A stretch of 64,000 nucleotides of DNA, from positions 48,471,501 through 48,535,500 of the forward strand of contig NC_134370.1 in the NCBI RefSeq assembly GCF_035582795.1, in the 5' to 3' direction. A program made the position numbers and the translations under genes. Positions 12,002 through 22,294 of the stretch are shown here, piece by piece. The notes below the pieces were generated by a model, which worked only from the letters and a program-made list of their open reading frames with translations, did no database searches and was not told the DNA's origin. How positions within the stretch are numbered: the first letter of the stretch is position 1; the number at the start of each line of letters is the position of its first letter. The stretch comes from Mycteria americana (lineage: Eukaryota; Chordata; Aves; Ciconiiformes; Ciconiidae).

Positions 12002-13105
12002 CGGGAGCGGGGACACCCCCAAGCAGCGCCCTGTGCCCTGGACCAGCTGCGATGTCCCCAGCGGGGATGAGCTCTGGGTCCCCTGGGGAGGGCATGGACC
12101 TGCTGCCACCCCTCATCCCGTGCCCCGTCACCCTCCTCCCACCCCAGCCACGTCTTTGGGGCACCCTGGGGCTGGAGAGACGCTGCATCTCTTTATCCCT
12201 GGCAAGCCCCAAAGACTGCTGCATCCTTCCTGGGGACGGTGTGTGTGGGGAGGAGGCTCCTCCTTGTCCGTCTGTCCATCCCCAGGTGGGACTGAGAGCA
12301 GCTGGGGTTGACCGTTCCCCCCGGTGCCCTCTGTGCCCACTCCTGTGTGGCCGCAGCCAAGCCAGCTGCCTTCCAGGTGCCTTCCAGGGCAAATTTTGGT
12401 GCCCCTTCTAAGCCTAGAGGCCTTGAGAGGGGTGATGGGCTCAGCGAGGTCCCTGGGAGTGGCTGATGGAGCCCCAGAGGCTCTGGGAAGATGGATGGGA
12501 CCTGCAGGACCCCCAGGCACGGGGGCACAGAGTTGGTGCTCTCAGCCCCAGTGGATTCACCGCTCTGGGGATGTATGGGAACGATTATTTTTTCATGTTG
12601 TACCACTGTGGTTCCTGCTGGACTTTTATTTTTGCCTTAAATGCAAAGTCCCATCGGGGTGGTTATCCCCTGCCTCGCATTAACCTGAGGGGTTTTTTGA
12701 GGGGGAGTGAAAGGCAGGGCTTGGGGGGGACCTGCTGGCCAGGTGAAGCCCCCCTGGCCTCCCTGCGGTGACAAAGCAGATGCTTTGGGGGCTAAAGCAG
12801 TTGTGGGGACGAACCTGACTAGTGCATGGGGTCGAGCCTTCATGTTTCCCGTGAGATCAGGGGGGTCTTTGCCCCCCTGCGTGTCCTGGGGGTCCTCCCT
12901 CCGCTGCTGGGTACCTGCAGGGTGCATGGGGGCACCCAAGCTGCCAGGGTGAACAAGGTGGCATGTCCCTAGGCCTGCTCCGGTGGGTGGAGAAGTCCCC
13001 ACTGTGTTCCTCGATGCCTCTTCTGCTGGTTTTCGTCGTTATTTAAAATCCAGAAGCTGAAGGGGATTTTTGTGCCTTGACAAATAAATTCGAGGGTTGT
13101 TTTGG
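12002..13105 (+). other. CD276: CD276 3' UTR with poly(A) signal
   Basis: The sequence after the CD276 stop has no further coding signal. An AATAAA hexamer at 13083-13088 is followed by a GT-rich stretch (GGGTTGTTTTGG), as expected of a cleavage site near 13105. The 3' UTR would then be about 1.1 kb. Confidence 0.7.
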
Positions 13106-14770
13106 ACAATGCTTTCTGGGCTTGTCGTGGTCTCTGGGATGCAGTTTTGGCCGTAATTAGTTTAAATATTGACATTCACAGAGTGAAACCTTTATGTCCC
13201 CCTTTGAGCCTAGCCCCATCTGACCCTCGATTCCCCTGCTGCTGCCGCAGCACCTTGCACTGTGCTGCCCTCATCCATCACCTGGTGTGGGGAGAAAACC
13301 ACTCCAGTGATGGATAGGTGCCTGCCCTCATCCCTCCTCCTTATTTTAATACCTCCAGCAGCAGAATGAAGAGCAAAATCCCAAAGGGACATTGTCATCC
13401 ATCTGAGATAGCTCTGAAATTCAGGCTGGTTAATCCCAGTGATGGGATGCAAGCGGGATCTGATGGGGGCTGGTGGGGAAGGGACCTTCCTAAATCAACC
13501 TGCAGAGGATTATTTTTAGCTGTCCTTCCCTGGGTGTGAAGCCAGGCTCTGCATTTCAATAGAAAAATATTTCTAAAAGCGAGACAAGGGAAAGCGTGCT
13601 GGTATCAAACTCGGATTAGGAAGGGGATGGATGGTGATTTCATTTAGGGGTTTTGAGCTACAGCCTGAATTAAGTGCCAGCGCAATTTTTAACGAGGTGC
13701 CAGGAGGTACTATTAATATTATTTAGCACCCAGACGCTGAGCTGGGGGAATGAAGCCATTAACCACCCCCAGCTGCTTGTCAGGCAGCGGGATGAGTTGT
13801 CCCCAGGTCCAGGACATCTTTAAAGGTCCTGAGATGCTGCTAGCATCCTCAGGGGTGTCTCCTCCAGCTGGGAGCTTTCTGGGGCATTTCTTTGGGCAGA
13901 TTTGAGGGGTTTTTTGGCAAAATGCAGCTTGGGCCATGCAGGGAAGGGAGATCTTGAGGGTGGTGAGGAAGAAAATCAGGATTAAGCTGTGGCAGCCCAG
14001 GGAAAATTTTGCTTAGGTGGCTCAGGCTTATGAGCTGTCCCAAACTGTGAGCTCCTGCTCAGGGCTGAGCTGCTCACCACTGTCCCTAGGACAATGCGCT
14101 GTGCTTTGGCATGGGATAAAGCAGCCCAGGAGGAGCTTAGTTGTCCCCCTTGTCCCCACGTGCCATCCTGCTTTTGGGGATGTCCAGGTGATGGGTCTTT
14201 TTGGGAGAGGAAACCATCCATCCTCTTCTTCAAGGTCTCCTTAATCCAACACATCGTTTTATGGGTGCCGTGGATGAGACCCAGGCAGAGATGAGGCTGG
14301 CCGGCCATGATGCCGCATACGTGATGCTGCACATTTTTTTCCATTCCCCCAAAGTCCCAACATCCTCCTCCACCCAATCCTGGATAACGGCGAACCTGGC
14401 AGCTGGGAAAGTGGGATTTAACAGGGATGCAGAGCGTGAAGGGCCCGGTGCTGAGACCTGGCAGCAGCTCAGCTGCCGGAGCTTGCTCGTGTTTGCTGTC
14501 ATCCCTCCTGGGAGCAGGCGAGGCTGTGAGTTCATCCAAACACCCCCAATGGGTAAGAAACAACAAAAAAATCTAATTTGGCAGGTTATTTCAGAAAGCG
14601 CCGGGGTGAGTCTCTCCCCAGCACCGATCGATGGCAGCTTGATTCTGCCCATCAATAATAAATAAAGGGCTCCTGCTTCTCCTATTGACCTAATTATGAA
14701 GGGAGGGGAAGATAGAGATGCTGAGCTTTGTTGCTGCCTCCCCCCGAGGACAATGTGGGCTGGATGATGG

Positions 14771-14825
14771 GGGATGGGATGGGATGGGATGGGATGGGAT
14801 GGGATGGGATGGGATGGGATGGGAT
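14771..14825. repeat. (GGGAT)11 microsatellite
   Basis: Eleven perfect in-phase GGGAT units lie between CD276 and ZP3. The repeat is likely polymorphic in length. Confidence 0.97.
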
Positions 14826-15849
14826 GATGCCCCCGTGGTGTTCTGGGGAGCAGCGTTGCTGTCTGTCCTTGTTGTCCCCTTGTCCTGCCCTGGTTCACAG
14901 ATGGGGCGGTGTCCCTGCAGGCAGCAGGGGTGCTCTGGAAACCCTGCGAGGTGCGTCGAACCCGAGAGCTGCCTGGCACCCAAGGGTGCCTCTGGCGTGG
15001 GCTAGCTTTGTTTTCCAGAGATGAAGGATTTGCAAGAAGCACCATTTTCTACATGGGCGTGTTTCTGTGGTGTGATGTGCCTTTCATCAGGATGAGCAGG
15101 ATCCAGCTCCTACGCTGCCCTGAAATACCCAATTCTTGGCCTCAAAATTGCCAGGCCAGACCCCAATTCAGCTGGAAAGCTCAAAGCAACCTGGCTGAGC
15201 TGCTTTCTGATTTTAAGGCTGCTGCAAACATAATATCTGACTTTCCTGGGGAAAGCAGTGCTCAGAAACAGCCCCAGGGCTGGATCTTCCTGCCACTCTG
15301 CTTATGAAGGCAAGGAGCAAAGCCCCGAGGCCAGGGCTGTGAGCCTGGGCGGGGAGGTTGTCTTAGGGAGAGGGAATTTTAAAAATCACTTTCTACCTCT
15401 GCTCATAGCTTTTCCTGGGAAGCAACATCCAAAAAAGATTTAAATTGGTCTAAAAATCCAGGTTTTGTTGTGTACAACTAGGTTTTATTTCATTTCCCTT
15501 TTGTTTCCTCCCAGTGCAACAACTGGGATGGAGAAACCACACAGCTCCATGCCAGCTCTGCTCAGGCAGTTTGTTTTCCATGGGCAAGTCAGAGCCAATG
15601 CAAAGCGCTGGCACGCTCAAAAGCTCCTTTTTGGCAAAAAAGAGTCCTTGAAAAACTCTCCACTTGTGCTATCGATCCTGGTATCAATATCAAATCCTTT
15701 TGATGGGGGATGAAAAGTGACTTGGTATTCCCTAGGGAACTGTGTGGAGTTGGCACTTTCAGAGCCAGTTTCTCCCTCCCATGACCCATTTTTTGGAGCC
15801 CAGTCCCAAGTGGGTTATTCCCTGCAGCCGCAATGCATCTGGTCCCGCT

Positions 15850-16120
15850 AAGTCAGAGTTAACAGAAAGACTGAGAGACATTTTAATTACAGATTTGGCT
15901 ATCCTGCATGATTTATCCTGGGTAACTCAAGCAATTTATCCATCAGCAGTTATAAGGGATCTGAAGCAGAGAGAAAGTGCAGGGAGTATTTATCGTGGTG
16001 ACTCAGAAATCGTTTAAGAGAGATTTGAAACGAAACAGTGATATTGTTTAAAAAAACTCTACCTGGCATTAAGAAGTTGTCTCCAGCCAGGAAAATTAAT
16101 GAGCAATATCATTTTCAAAC
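15850..16120. promoter_or_regulatory. Candidate conserved non-coding element
   Basis: An AT-rich block stands out from GC-rich flanks and contains several ATTTTAATTA, GTTATAAGGG and TTTAAAAAAA-type strings. It has no credible coding frame. The call rests on composition alone. Confidence 0.2.
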
Positions 16121-18199
16121 TCCAATTCCCCTCTTCTCCTGCGTTAGCCAAGCAGGGTTCGTTTCTCTTTGGGATGCGCAGCTGACACGTGGTGTGGGGA
16201 CGAGGGAATTGGGGTGACTTTTCAATGTAATTTTACGATCGGGTGGCATTTCAATGTCATTTTACCATCATTACTCACAGTCAATGTCATTTACTCATCA
16301 TTACTCATCATTACCCCCCGGCAATGCTTTTGCAAGCGGGATCTTAGCCGCTGTGCTGCAGGCTCAGTGATAGCATCATTTTGTCGGGGACCAGCGAAGA
16401 GAGGTTGGTGTTGCTTAATGAGCCTTAGAGAAGCATGTGGTGTCTCAGGTAAGGAGATGTTGCTTAAACAGTGCCACAGAAGTATTCAGTTCCCCTATTA
16501 ATACGGTATTTAACACTCCAGTGAAAAAAGTGAAATAAACAGATGAGCCATCTAGAGAAAAAGTGCTGACAGTGCAGTTCTTTTCCATGCCCGACAGAGA
16601 AATTATTTTTCTCATCTCAGGTGGTGAAGTTGTGTATAAAAAATGAAAAATTCAGGAGGAGACCCATGCCAACGGGAGGATGCGATATTGCTTCCTACAG
16701 CATGGATGAAAGACTTCCACCGTAGGACTTGTCCTACTCAACTGAAGGCTTTCCAAGGAGCATGGGTGGGGCGTATGCAACCGTTGGCCTTCCCCTGCTA
16801 GCAGGGGCTCAGTAATGACCCTGAGCTCCTGTTAGCCCAGGAAAGGACAGATCACTCCGGCAAAAAGGAGATGGCCCCCAGTGTCCTTCATTGACAGAGG
16901 AAATCTATAGTCGGAGGATTTTGCAGACGGAAAGGGCTATTCCTTCAGAGCTACTAAATGCGGATTACAGTGATGGATGCAGCACTTGCTGAGGCGTGAG
17001 AGCCGGGAGGTGGTGGATGTGGGGTTTTTTTTTGCTGCCTATTGATCTTTTTTGCACCCAAATGAGAATAAAAGCTGTTCCCCACCCAACAGGTTGGGGA
17101 ACTTTTAAGGGCAGTGAATCTCCCATCCCTGTTTCATCCCAGATGCCTGAATTTATTTTGCAGCATCCCACTCCCAGTGCTTTAACCTGCCAGCCTTTGG
17201 CTGGAGCTATTGCAAGGTGTGAGAAACACACCTTTCAGCAGAAAAACTTTGGGCTGTGTTAGTGCGAGAGACAGGATTTGGGCTGTACGTGGCTCCTTGG
17301 GTTTCTAGGTGAGCTGCACCTCTCTCTTTGGAGCAGGAGCAAAGGTGTGTGGGGCACCCAGCCACATAGACCTGGTTCCTCATTGAGATGGTTTGCAGGA
17401 GGTTGGGTGAATCAACCCGTGGACCTTCAGTGCTGTGTCCTGCTGCCAAGCGGGTGATGGGGCCGTGGGCACCATGAGTATCACCTCCCATCCTCCTGGA
17501 TACCTTCGGCTGCAGGATCCCCCCCCGGGCAAACCCAGCTTGCGGGGTAAAAGACACTAACCTAGCACGGGGATGAGCTGGGTTTGGAGATGACCCACTG
17601 CTTGCTGAATTAATAAAGAGGGCTTGAGCTGCTGGAGAGGTTTTTCTTGTTGTATCATTTATTCATCACTCATAAAAATATCAGGGGCAAGGCTGGGACA
17701 CGGAGATCATGCCAGAAAAGGATGGTGTGCGTGTGTGTGGCATTATTCATGCTTTGGGGAGACAACAGTGAATACCTAATACATGGGCCAGCAAGGGAAG
17801 GGGATCCCACCAGGAATTTGGGTGCACCCCCTTGGTCTTAGTGGGAGCTTTGCTCATCCAGCTCATTGCTGTGGTCTCCCCTAAAAGCAAATGGTGCAGG
17901 TCACCCCACCCCAAACTCATCCTGCAGATCCTAGCAGACCAGGAGGAAGATGCTTCGGCCAGAAAACCCCATTTCCCTGGGCACCCATGTAAAGCACCAT
18001 TAGAAACACACCATGAATACAACCATTTAGGCTAAAAAAACCCTCCCAGCTTGTTCGGCTGTACCGTTGAAGAGTAGGTATGTGCAGGGCATCACCCCCG
18101 TGTCGAGGGGACCCTGCTCACTGGGCTCTGCCACCATGGCAAGCAGCTTTGAGTGACCCCCAACCTCTTCATCCAGCTTGGCAATGTAGAGCCATTAGT

Positions 18200-18420
18200 C
18201 CTCGTACTGTACACATGAGCAGCTGTGCCAATTAGCATAATTAACACACGAAGGCCAATTAATCTCTTGATTATGCCTGCCATTCACTTATCAGCTGCTG
18301 TTATGGGAAGATTGGCTTTTGTACCTCTGCTTTCTATGCAAATAAGCCGGTTATGATGCCTTCATTACTTGATCTACAATTACCCAGTGCAGATACCCAT
18401 GAAATCGAGCACGGACAGAT
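18200..18420. promoter_or_regulatory. Candidate conserved non-coding element with octamer and TAAT motifs
   Basis: The block has repeated homeodomain cores (AATTAGCATAATTAA, CCAATTAATC), a POU octamer ATGCAAAT at 18336-18343, and a GATTATG string. It lies about 0.6 kb upstream of the ZP3 TATA box, so it could serve ZP3 or act at a distance. The call is based on motif density only. Confidence 0.3.
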
Positions 18421-18699
18421 TGCCAACACACGTGGGCCAGAGAGCAGGTGGATTTTGCAGTTAAAGTCCTCTCCATTTCTGAACGTGCCACCTCGAGTGG
18501 TACTCTAGGACCTGGGTTTTGGGGAATTGCTGATGCTGATGATGTGGGGGAGACCAGGGGAGAAATGCTTGTGGGAGCCTGACCAAGCCCTTGCCATGTT
18601 GGTGGCCAAAATTGGCTCCATCTCACATAGCAAGAAGGACACAGGCACAGGTACAAGGGACAAGAGCAGAGGGCTTGTGGCCAGTTGGCCACCAAGGTG

Positions 18700-18931
18700 G
18701 CAACAGCTGATGCCACCGCAAACAGGCAAGACAGAGAGACAAGGGACAAACCGTCCCAGGGTAATTCCCAGGTGCAGATCCAGGGAAATCACCCTCCATG
18801 CCCTGAGAGGGAGGGATGGTCCCAGCTGGATCCCATTGCCCTGGGCAGCCCCTAGCTGGGTGGGAGCCATACCTGCAGCCCCCACATGTACCCCATCTGG
18901 GCTGGGGCTGCTGGGAGTGCTGGTATAAAAG
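18700..18931 (+). promoter_or_regulatory. ZP3: ZP3 core promoter: TATA box and E-boxes
   Basis: A TATAAAAG box lies at 18924-18931, 48 bases before the ATG. Upstream within 230 bases are five E-box (CANNTG) sites: CAGCTG at 18704-18709 and 18823-18828, CAGGTG at 18769-18774, CACATG at 18883-18888 and CATCTG at 18894-18899. In mammals and fish, oocyte expression of zona genes depends on E-boxes bound by FIGLA with an E12-type partner. Which of these sites acts here is not known. Confidence 0.6.
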
Positions 18932-18978
18932 GGTCTTGAGCAGCATCTTCTCTATGAGCTGATTTTGCTGGGGTCAGG

Positions 18979-21900
18979 ATGGGGTCAGGAGGCAGCCTGG
19001 GTGTAGCTCTGTTCTGCTGGGTGCTGGCCGAAGCAGCATCTTACAGCCCCTGGGGTTTCCCTCAAGGGGTCTTGAGGGTCTGGGGGGACTCCTCTTGGAG
19101 CCGGCCCCATGTGCCTTCCTTCTCCCAGCCCTCCCCCTGGGCATGGGTAGATGTCTCCCAGCTCCAGGCTGCTGCCCCACTGCACCCTGTGGCTGTGCAG
19201 TGCCAGGAGGCGCAGATGGTGGTCACAGTGCACAGGGACCTCTTTGGCACGGGGCGCCTGGTCAGGGCTGTGGACTTGACCCTGGGCTCGGCTGCCTGCC
19301 TGCCTGTGGCCCAGAGTGCGGCTGAGAGCACGGTGACCTTTGTGGCTGGGCTGCATGAATGTGGCAGCACCTTGCAGGTGAGGTGGGACACCAGGGTGAG
19401 GGGCTGCTCCATCCCTGGGGATGCTGTGTAGGTAATGGACCTTCTCTGGGCTTTGACCAGCACTGGGTGGGTAAATGGGAATTACTGTGGACAGATTAAC
19501 TGCTAAAGTGCAATGTGCTGTCATGCTGCCTAATTCATCTTGGCAAAGATCTCAGTCCTAGAAATGACCTGGTAAAGGTGATGTCAGGGCTTGGGGTGAG
19601 GAGGGGCTCATCTGGTTGCAGCAGCTCTCCAGTGAGGGGTGGTGTGACCATAGCAGAGCTAGCTTTTGGAGTATGGGTACCATCCTTGAGCCCTAGATGA
19701 GGTGCACGCTCAACAGCAAACAAGGCTTCTAGTGGTTTTATGACTCAGATGCAACTGGATGCCTGAGTATATGGGAGAACTGGGCATAACTTGAAACTGT
19801 AGTGGCTGTTGCTGCGAAAGTAGGGAAAGGGGTTTGCTGACCTCCTCAGCAGGAGACGGAGAGGCTGCCTGGAGTTGGTGTGCCCCAGTTCACCTGGGGG
19901 ATGAGGTTTGCAGACCTACTGTCCTACAGCCCCTGCCCACCTGATGTGGGTACATGCTGGAGTGCCAAAGACATTAAGACTGACCTCCTGCAGGGCTAGC
20001 ACCCTTGTTCTCCTGTGCTGGGATGCCAATACAAGCTTCATGGCATCCTATATGCACTGGATTGGGAACGTGGAGGACAGCCTCTGCCTTTACAGCTGAT
20101 GAACCTGTGTCCTACCCAGCACTGACTGTGCTATCGGATGGTGCTGAGCTTCTGTTTGACTGTTTTGTTTTACTGACTTATCAGCTCTCCCAAATGTCCC
20201 TTCCAGATGACCGCAGACTCCTTGATCTACAAAACAAATTTGTCCTACAAACCTACTCCTCCTGGCAACCTGATCATTGTAAGGACTAATGTGGCTGTGG
20301 TTCCTATTGAGTGTCACTATCCTAGGTAAGCAAATGTGACTGTGTCTGCTCCTATGGACCTGAGGTGGTGGTGGCATCTTTGTTAATGTGCATCTCTTCC
20401 ATTTAGGAAGAGCAACGTGAGCAGCAATGCCATCCGGCCCACCTGGGCTCCCTTCCGCTCCACCCTGTCAGCGGAGGAGAGGCTGATGTTCTCCCTGCGC
20501 CTCATGAATGGTGGGTGCAGACCTGGCAGCCTAGTTTCCCTCAGGTTCATGCTCCTGCCAGCTCTTGGCCACATGCTGAGAGGCCAAATGGAGCTATAAT
20601 CAGGGCTAAAATAAATCTTGCAGGAGTATCGGGGGAGGGGGGTGGGAAGGTGTGTGTGTATGCTCCTTGGTAAAGAGGAGCTATGTGCAAGGGAGGACAA
20701 CGTGCATTTCTCCGAAGTGACCTGTAGCCTCGAATATGCCTTCCAGATGACTGGAGCACTGAAAGACTCTCCAATGGCTTCCAGCTGGGGGAAAGCCTGC
20801 ACCTCCAGGCTGATGTTGCTTCTGGGGACCACATACCTCTAAGGCTCTTTGTGGATGACTGTGTTGCTACTCTGAGTCCAGACAGGAACTCCTCTCCCCG
20901 ATACGCCTTGATTGACCTCAGTGGGTAAGAGGTGCAGTGCTCTCTAGGTGGTACTGCTGTAGCTGGCTGGGATGTCCCTGACTTCTGACCCTTGTCCAGG
21001 TGCTTGGTGGATGGGAGATCAGATGACACCACTTCAGCCTTCATCTCTCCAAGGCTGAGGCAGGAAACGCTGCAGTTCATGGTTGATGCGTTCAAGTTTG
21101 CAGGAGATGACAGAAACTTGGTGAGATGTGGTGCCCACCCCACCTCCCGCAGCATGTTCAGAAGCTGTGCTGTTCTGCATGAATAAACTTAACCTTGGAT
21201 GTTGGTTTAATTTCCCTTCCAGATCTACATCACCTGCCACCTGAAGGTCTCCCCAGCTGACCAAGCCCCAAATCCATTGAACAAGGCCTGTTCCTTCAAC
21301 AAAGCCAGCAGCCTGTGAGTAGCTGGTGCATGTAGGGAGGGGACCAGCCTGGACAAGAGGGCTTACAGGTAATTCTGTTTCAGTTGGGCTCCAGTGGAGG
21401 GTACTGGAGACATCTGCAGCTGCTGTGAAACTGGCAACTGTCCATTGTATGGAGGATACTCCTGGAGAATTAACCCTCTGGCCAGATGGCCAGGAAGGCG
21501 CTTGAAGAGAGACATCTCTTCCAAGCAAGGTAGGGCTTTCTGTCCAAAATATACCCCCCGCAAGGCAGGGTGACCCTCCAGGTTGGGATGGCCAAGATGC
21601 TGGAAGATCTTTAGCAAATGCATCTCATCTTAAGGACAAACCTAGCTCTTCTCCAATGTCCTTGGGCATTGTAACTGTGTCTGTCCTTATATTTAAAACT
21701 ACTGGAAACCTCCTCTTGCAGGGTCCACCTTTCTGTAAACCCTGAAATCCAGACTAAGCAGAAATTGCCTCCTCTGTGAACTCATTCATGTTCATCTCTT
21801 CTTAGGTGGGTCCTCAAGGGCAGCAGAGGCTGAAGTCTCAGTTGGACCATTATTAATCCTTGATCCAGGTCAGGGATTATGGAGTTCCTCAGGAGGTCTT

Positions 21901-22276
21901 GCACCAGCAGGGAAGACCCCACATGGTATGTGTTTTTTGTCTGACTGTGTCTTCAGGTCTCAGTTGAAGGTGGCTTCAAGTTGATCTAGTGATTCACCAT
22001 GATTTCACACCTGGACAGAGACTTTCTAGCATAATTGCCAAAAGACAGTTTGGGGGACTTTTTCCCAAAGCTGCCTGCAAGTTCATCCACTGACAGATGG
22101 TGGAAAGCCATTAAATGTGTAGTAAGTGGCTCTTGTCTCTTCCAGGTGCTGCTGAAGGACTTCCTATGCTGGTCCAAGTTGCCATGCTCACGGCAGCCAC
22201 TGTGCTGAGCTTAACTGCTCTTGGACTGTTTCTTGCATGCAGAAAAGGTAGCTGCCCTCCTGGAGTGTCATTGTAA
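18979..22276 (+). CDS. ZP3: Zona pellucida sperm-binding protein 3, nine coding exons
   Basis: Egg-coat glycoprotein that polymerises through its ZP module and serves in sperm binding at the avian perivitelline layer. Exons are 18979-19377, 20207-20325, 20407-20510, 20747-20924, 21000-21120, 21223-21314, 21384-21529, 21806-21925 and 22146-22276 (stop TAA), giving 469 residues. All junctions are GT-AG and keep frame. The signal peptide is about residues 1-20, followed by the avian-type SYSPW. The ZP module is about 73-340, with strings [43 protein letters not shown] and IYITCHLKV. Then come a cysteine cluster ([10 protein letters not shown]), a furin-type site RLKR at 377-380, an external hydrophobic patch VSVGPLLIL (397-405) and a transmembrane segment of about 434-458 with a short basic tail. 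The NVSS sequon lies at 176. Introns 2-8 are only 69-276 bases. Mammalian ZP3 has eight exons; here the C-terminal part is split once more. Confidence 0.95.
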
Positions 22277-22288
22277 CTCCCTGACCCT

Positions 22289-22294
22289 AATAAA
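22289..22294 (+). terminator. ZP3: ZP3 poly(A) signal
   Basis: An AATAAA hexamer begins 13 bases after the ZP3 stop codon (TAA at 22274-22276). The 3' UTR would therefore be only about 30-40 bases. Very short 3' UTRs are also known for mammalian ZP3 transcripts. Confidence 0.8.

Larger units (their letters stand above)
13110..18900. other. Intergenic, CD276 to ZP3
   Basis: No gene is recognised. Visible items are a pentanucleotide repeat at 14771-14825, an AT-rich block around 15850-16120, a small degenerate repeat at about 16215-16320 built on TCAATGTCATTTTACCATCA, and an AT-rich block with an octamer motif at 18200-18420. Open frames here are short and lack domains. Confidence 0.6.

Noticed and set aside
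19378-20206. Possible extra ZP3 exon in intron 1 (open frame at 19908-20099)
   Set aside because: Exon 1 to exon 2 already joins in phase 0 and reads through the known ZP-N region ([14 protein letters not shown]). The extra frame has no counterpart in ZP3.
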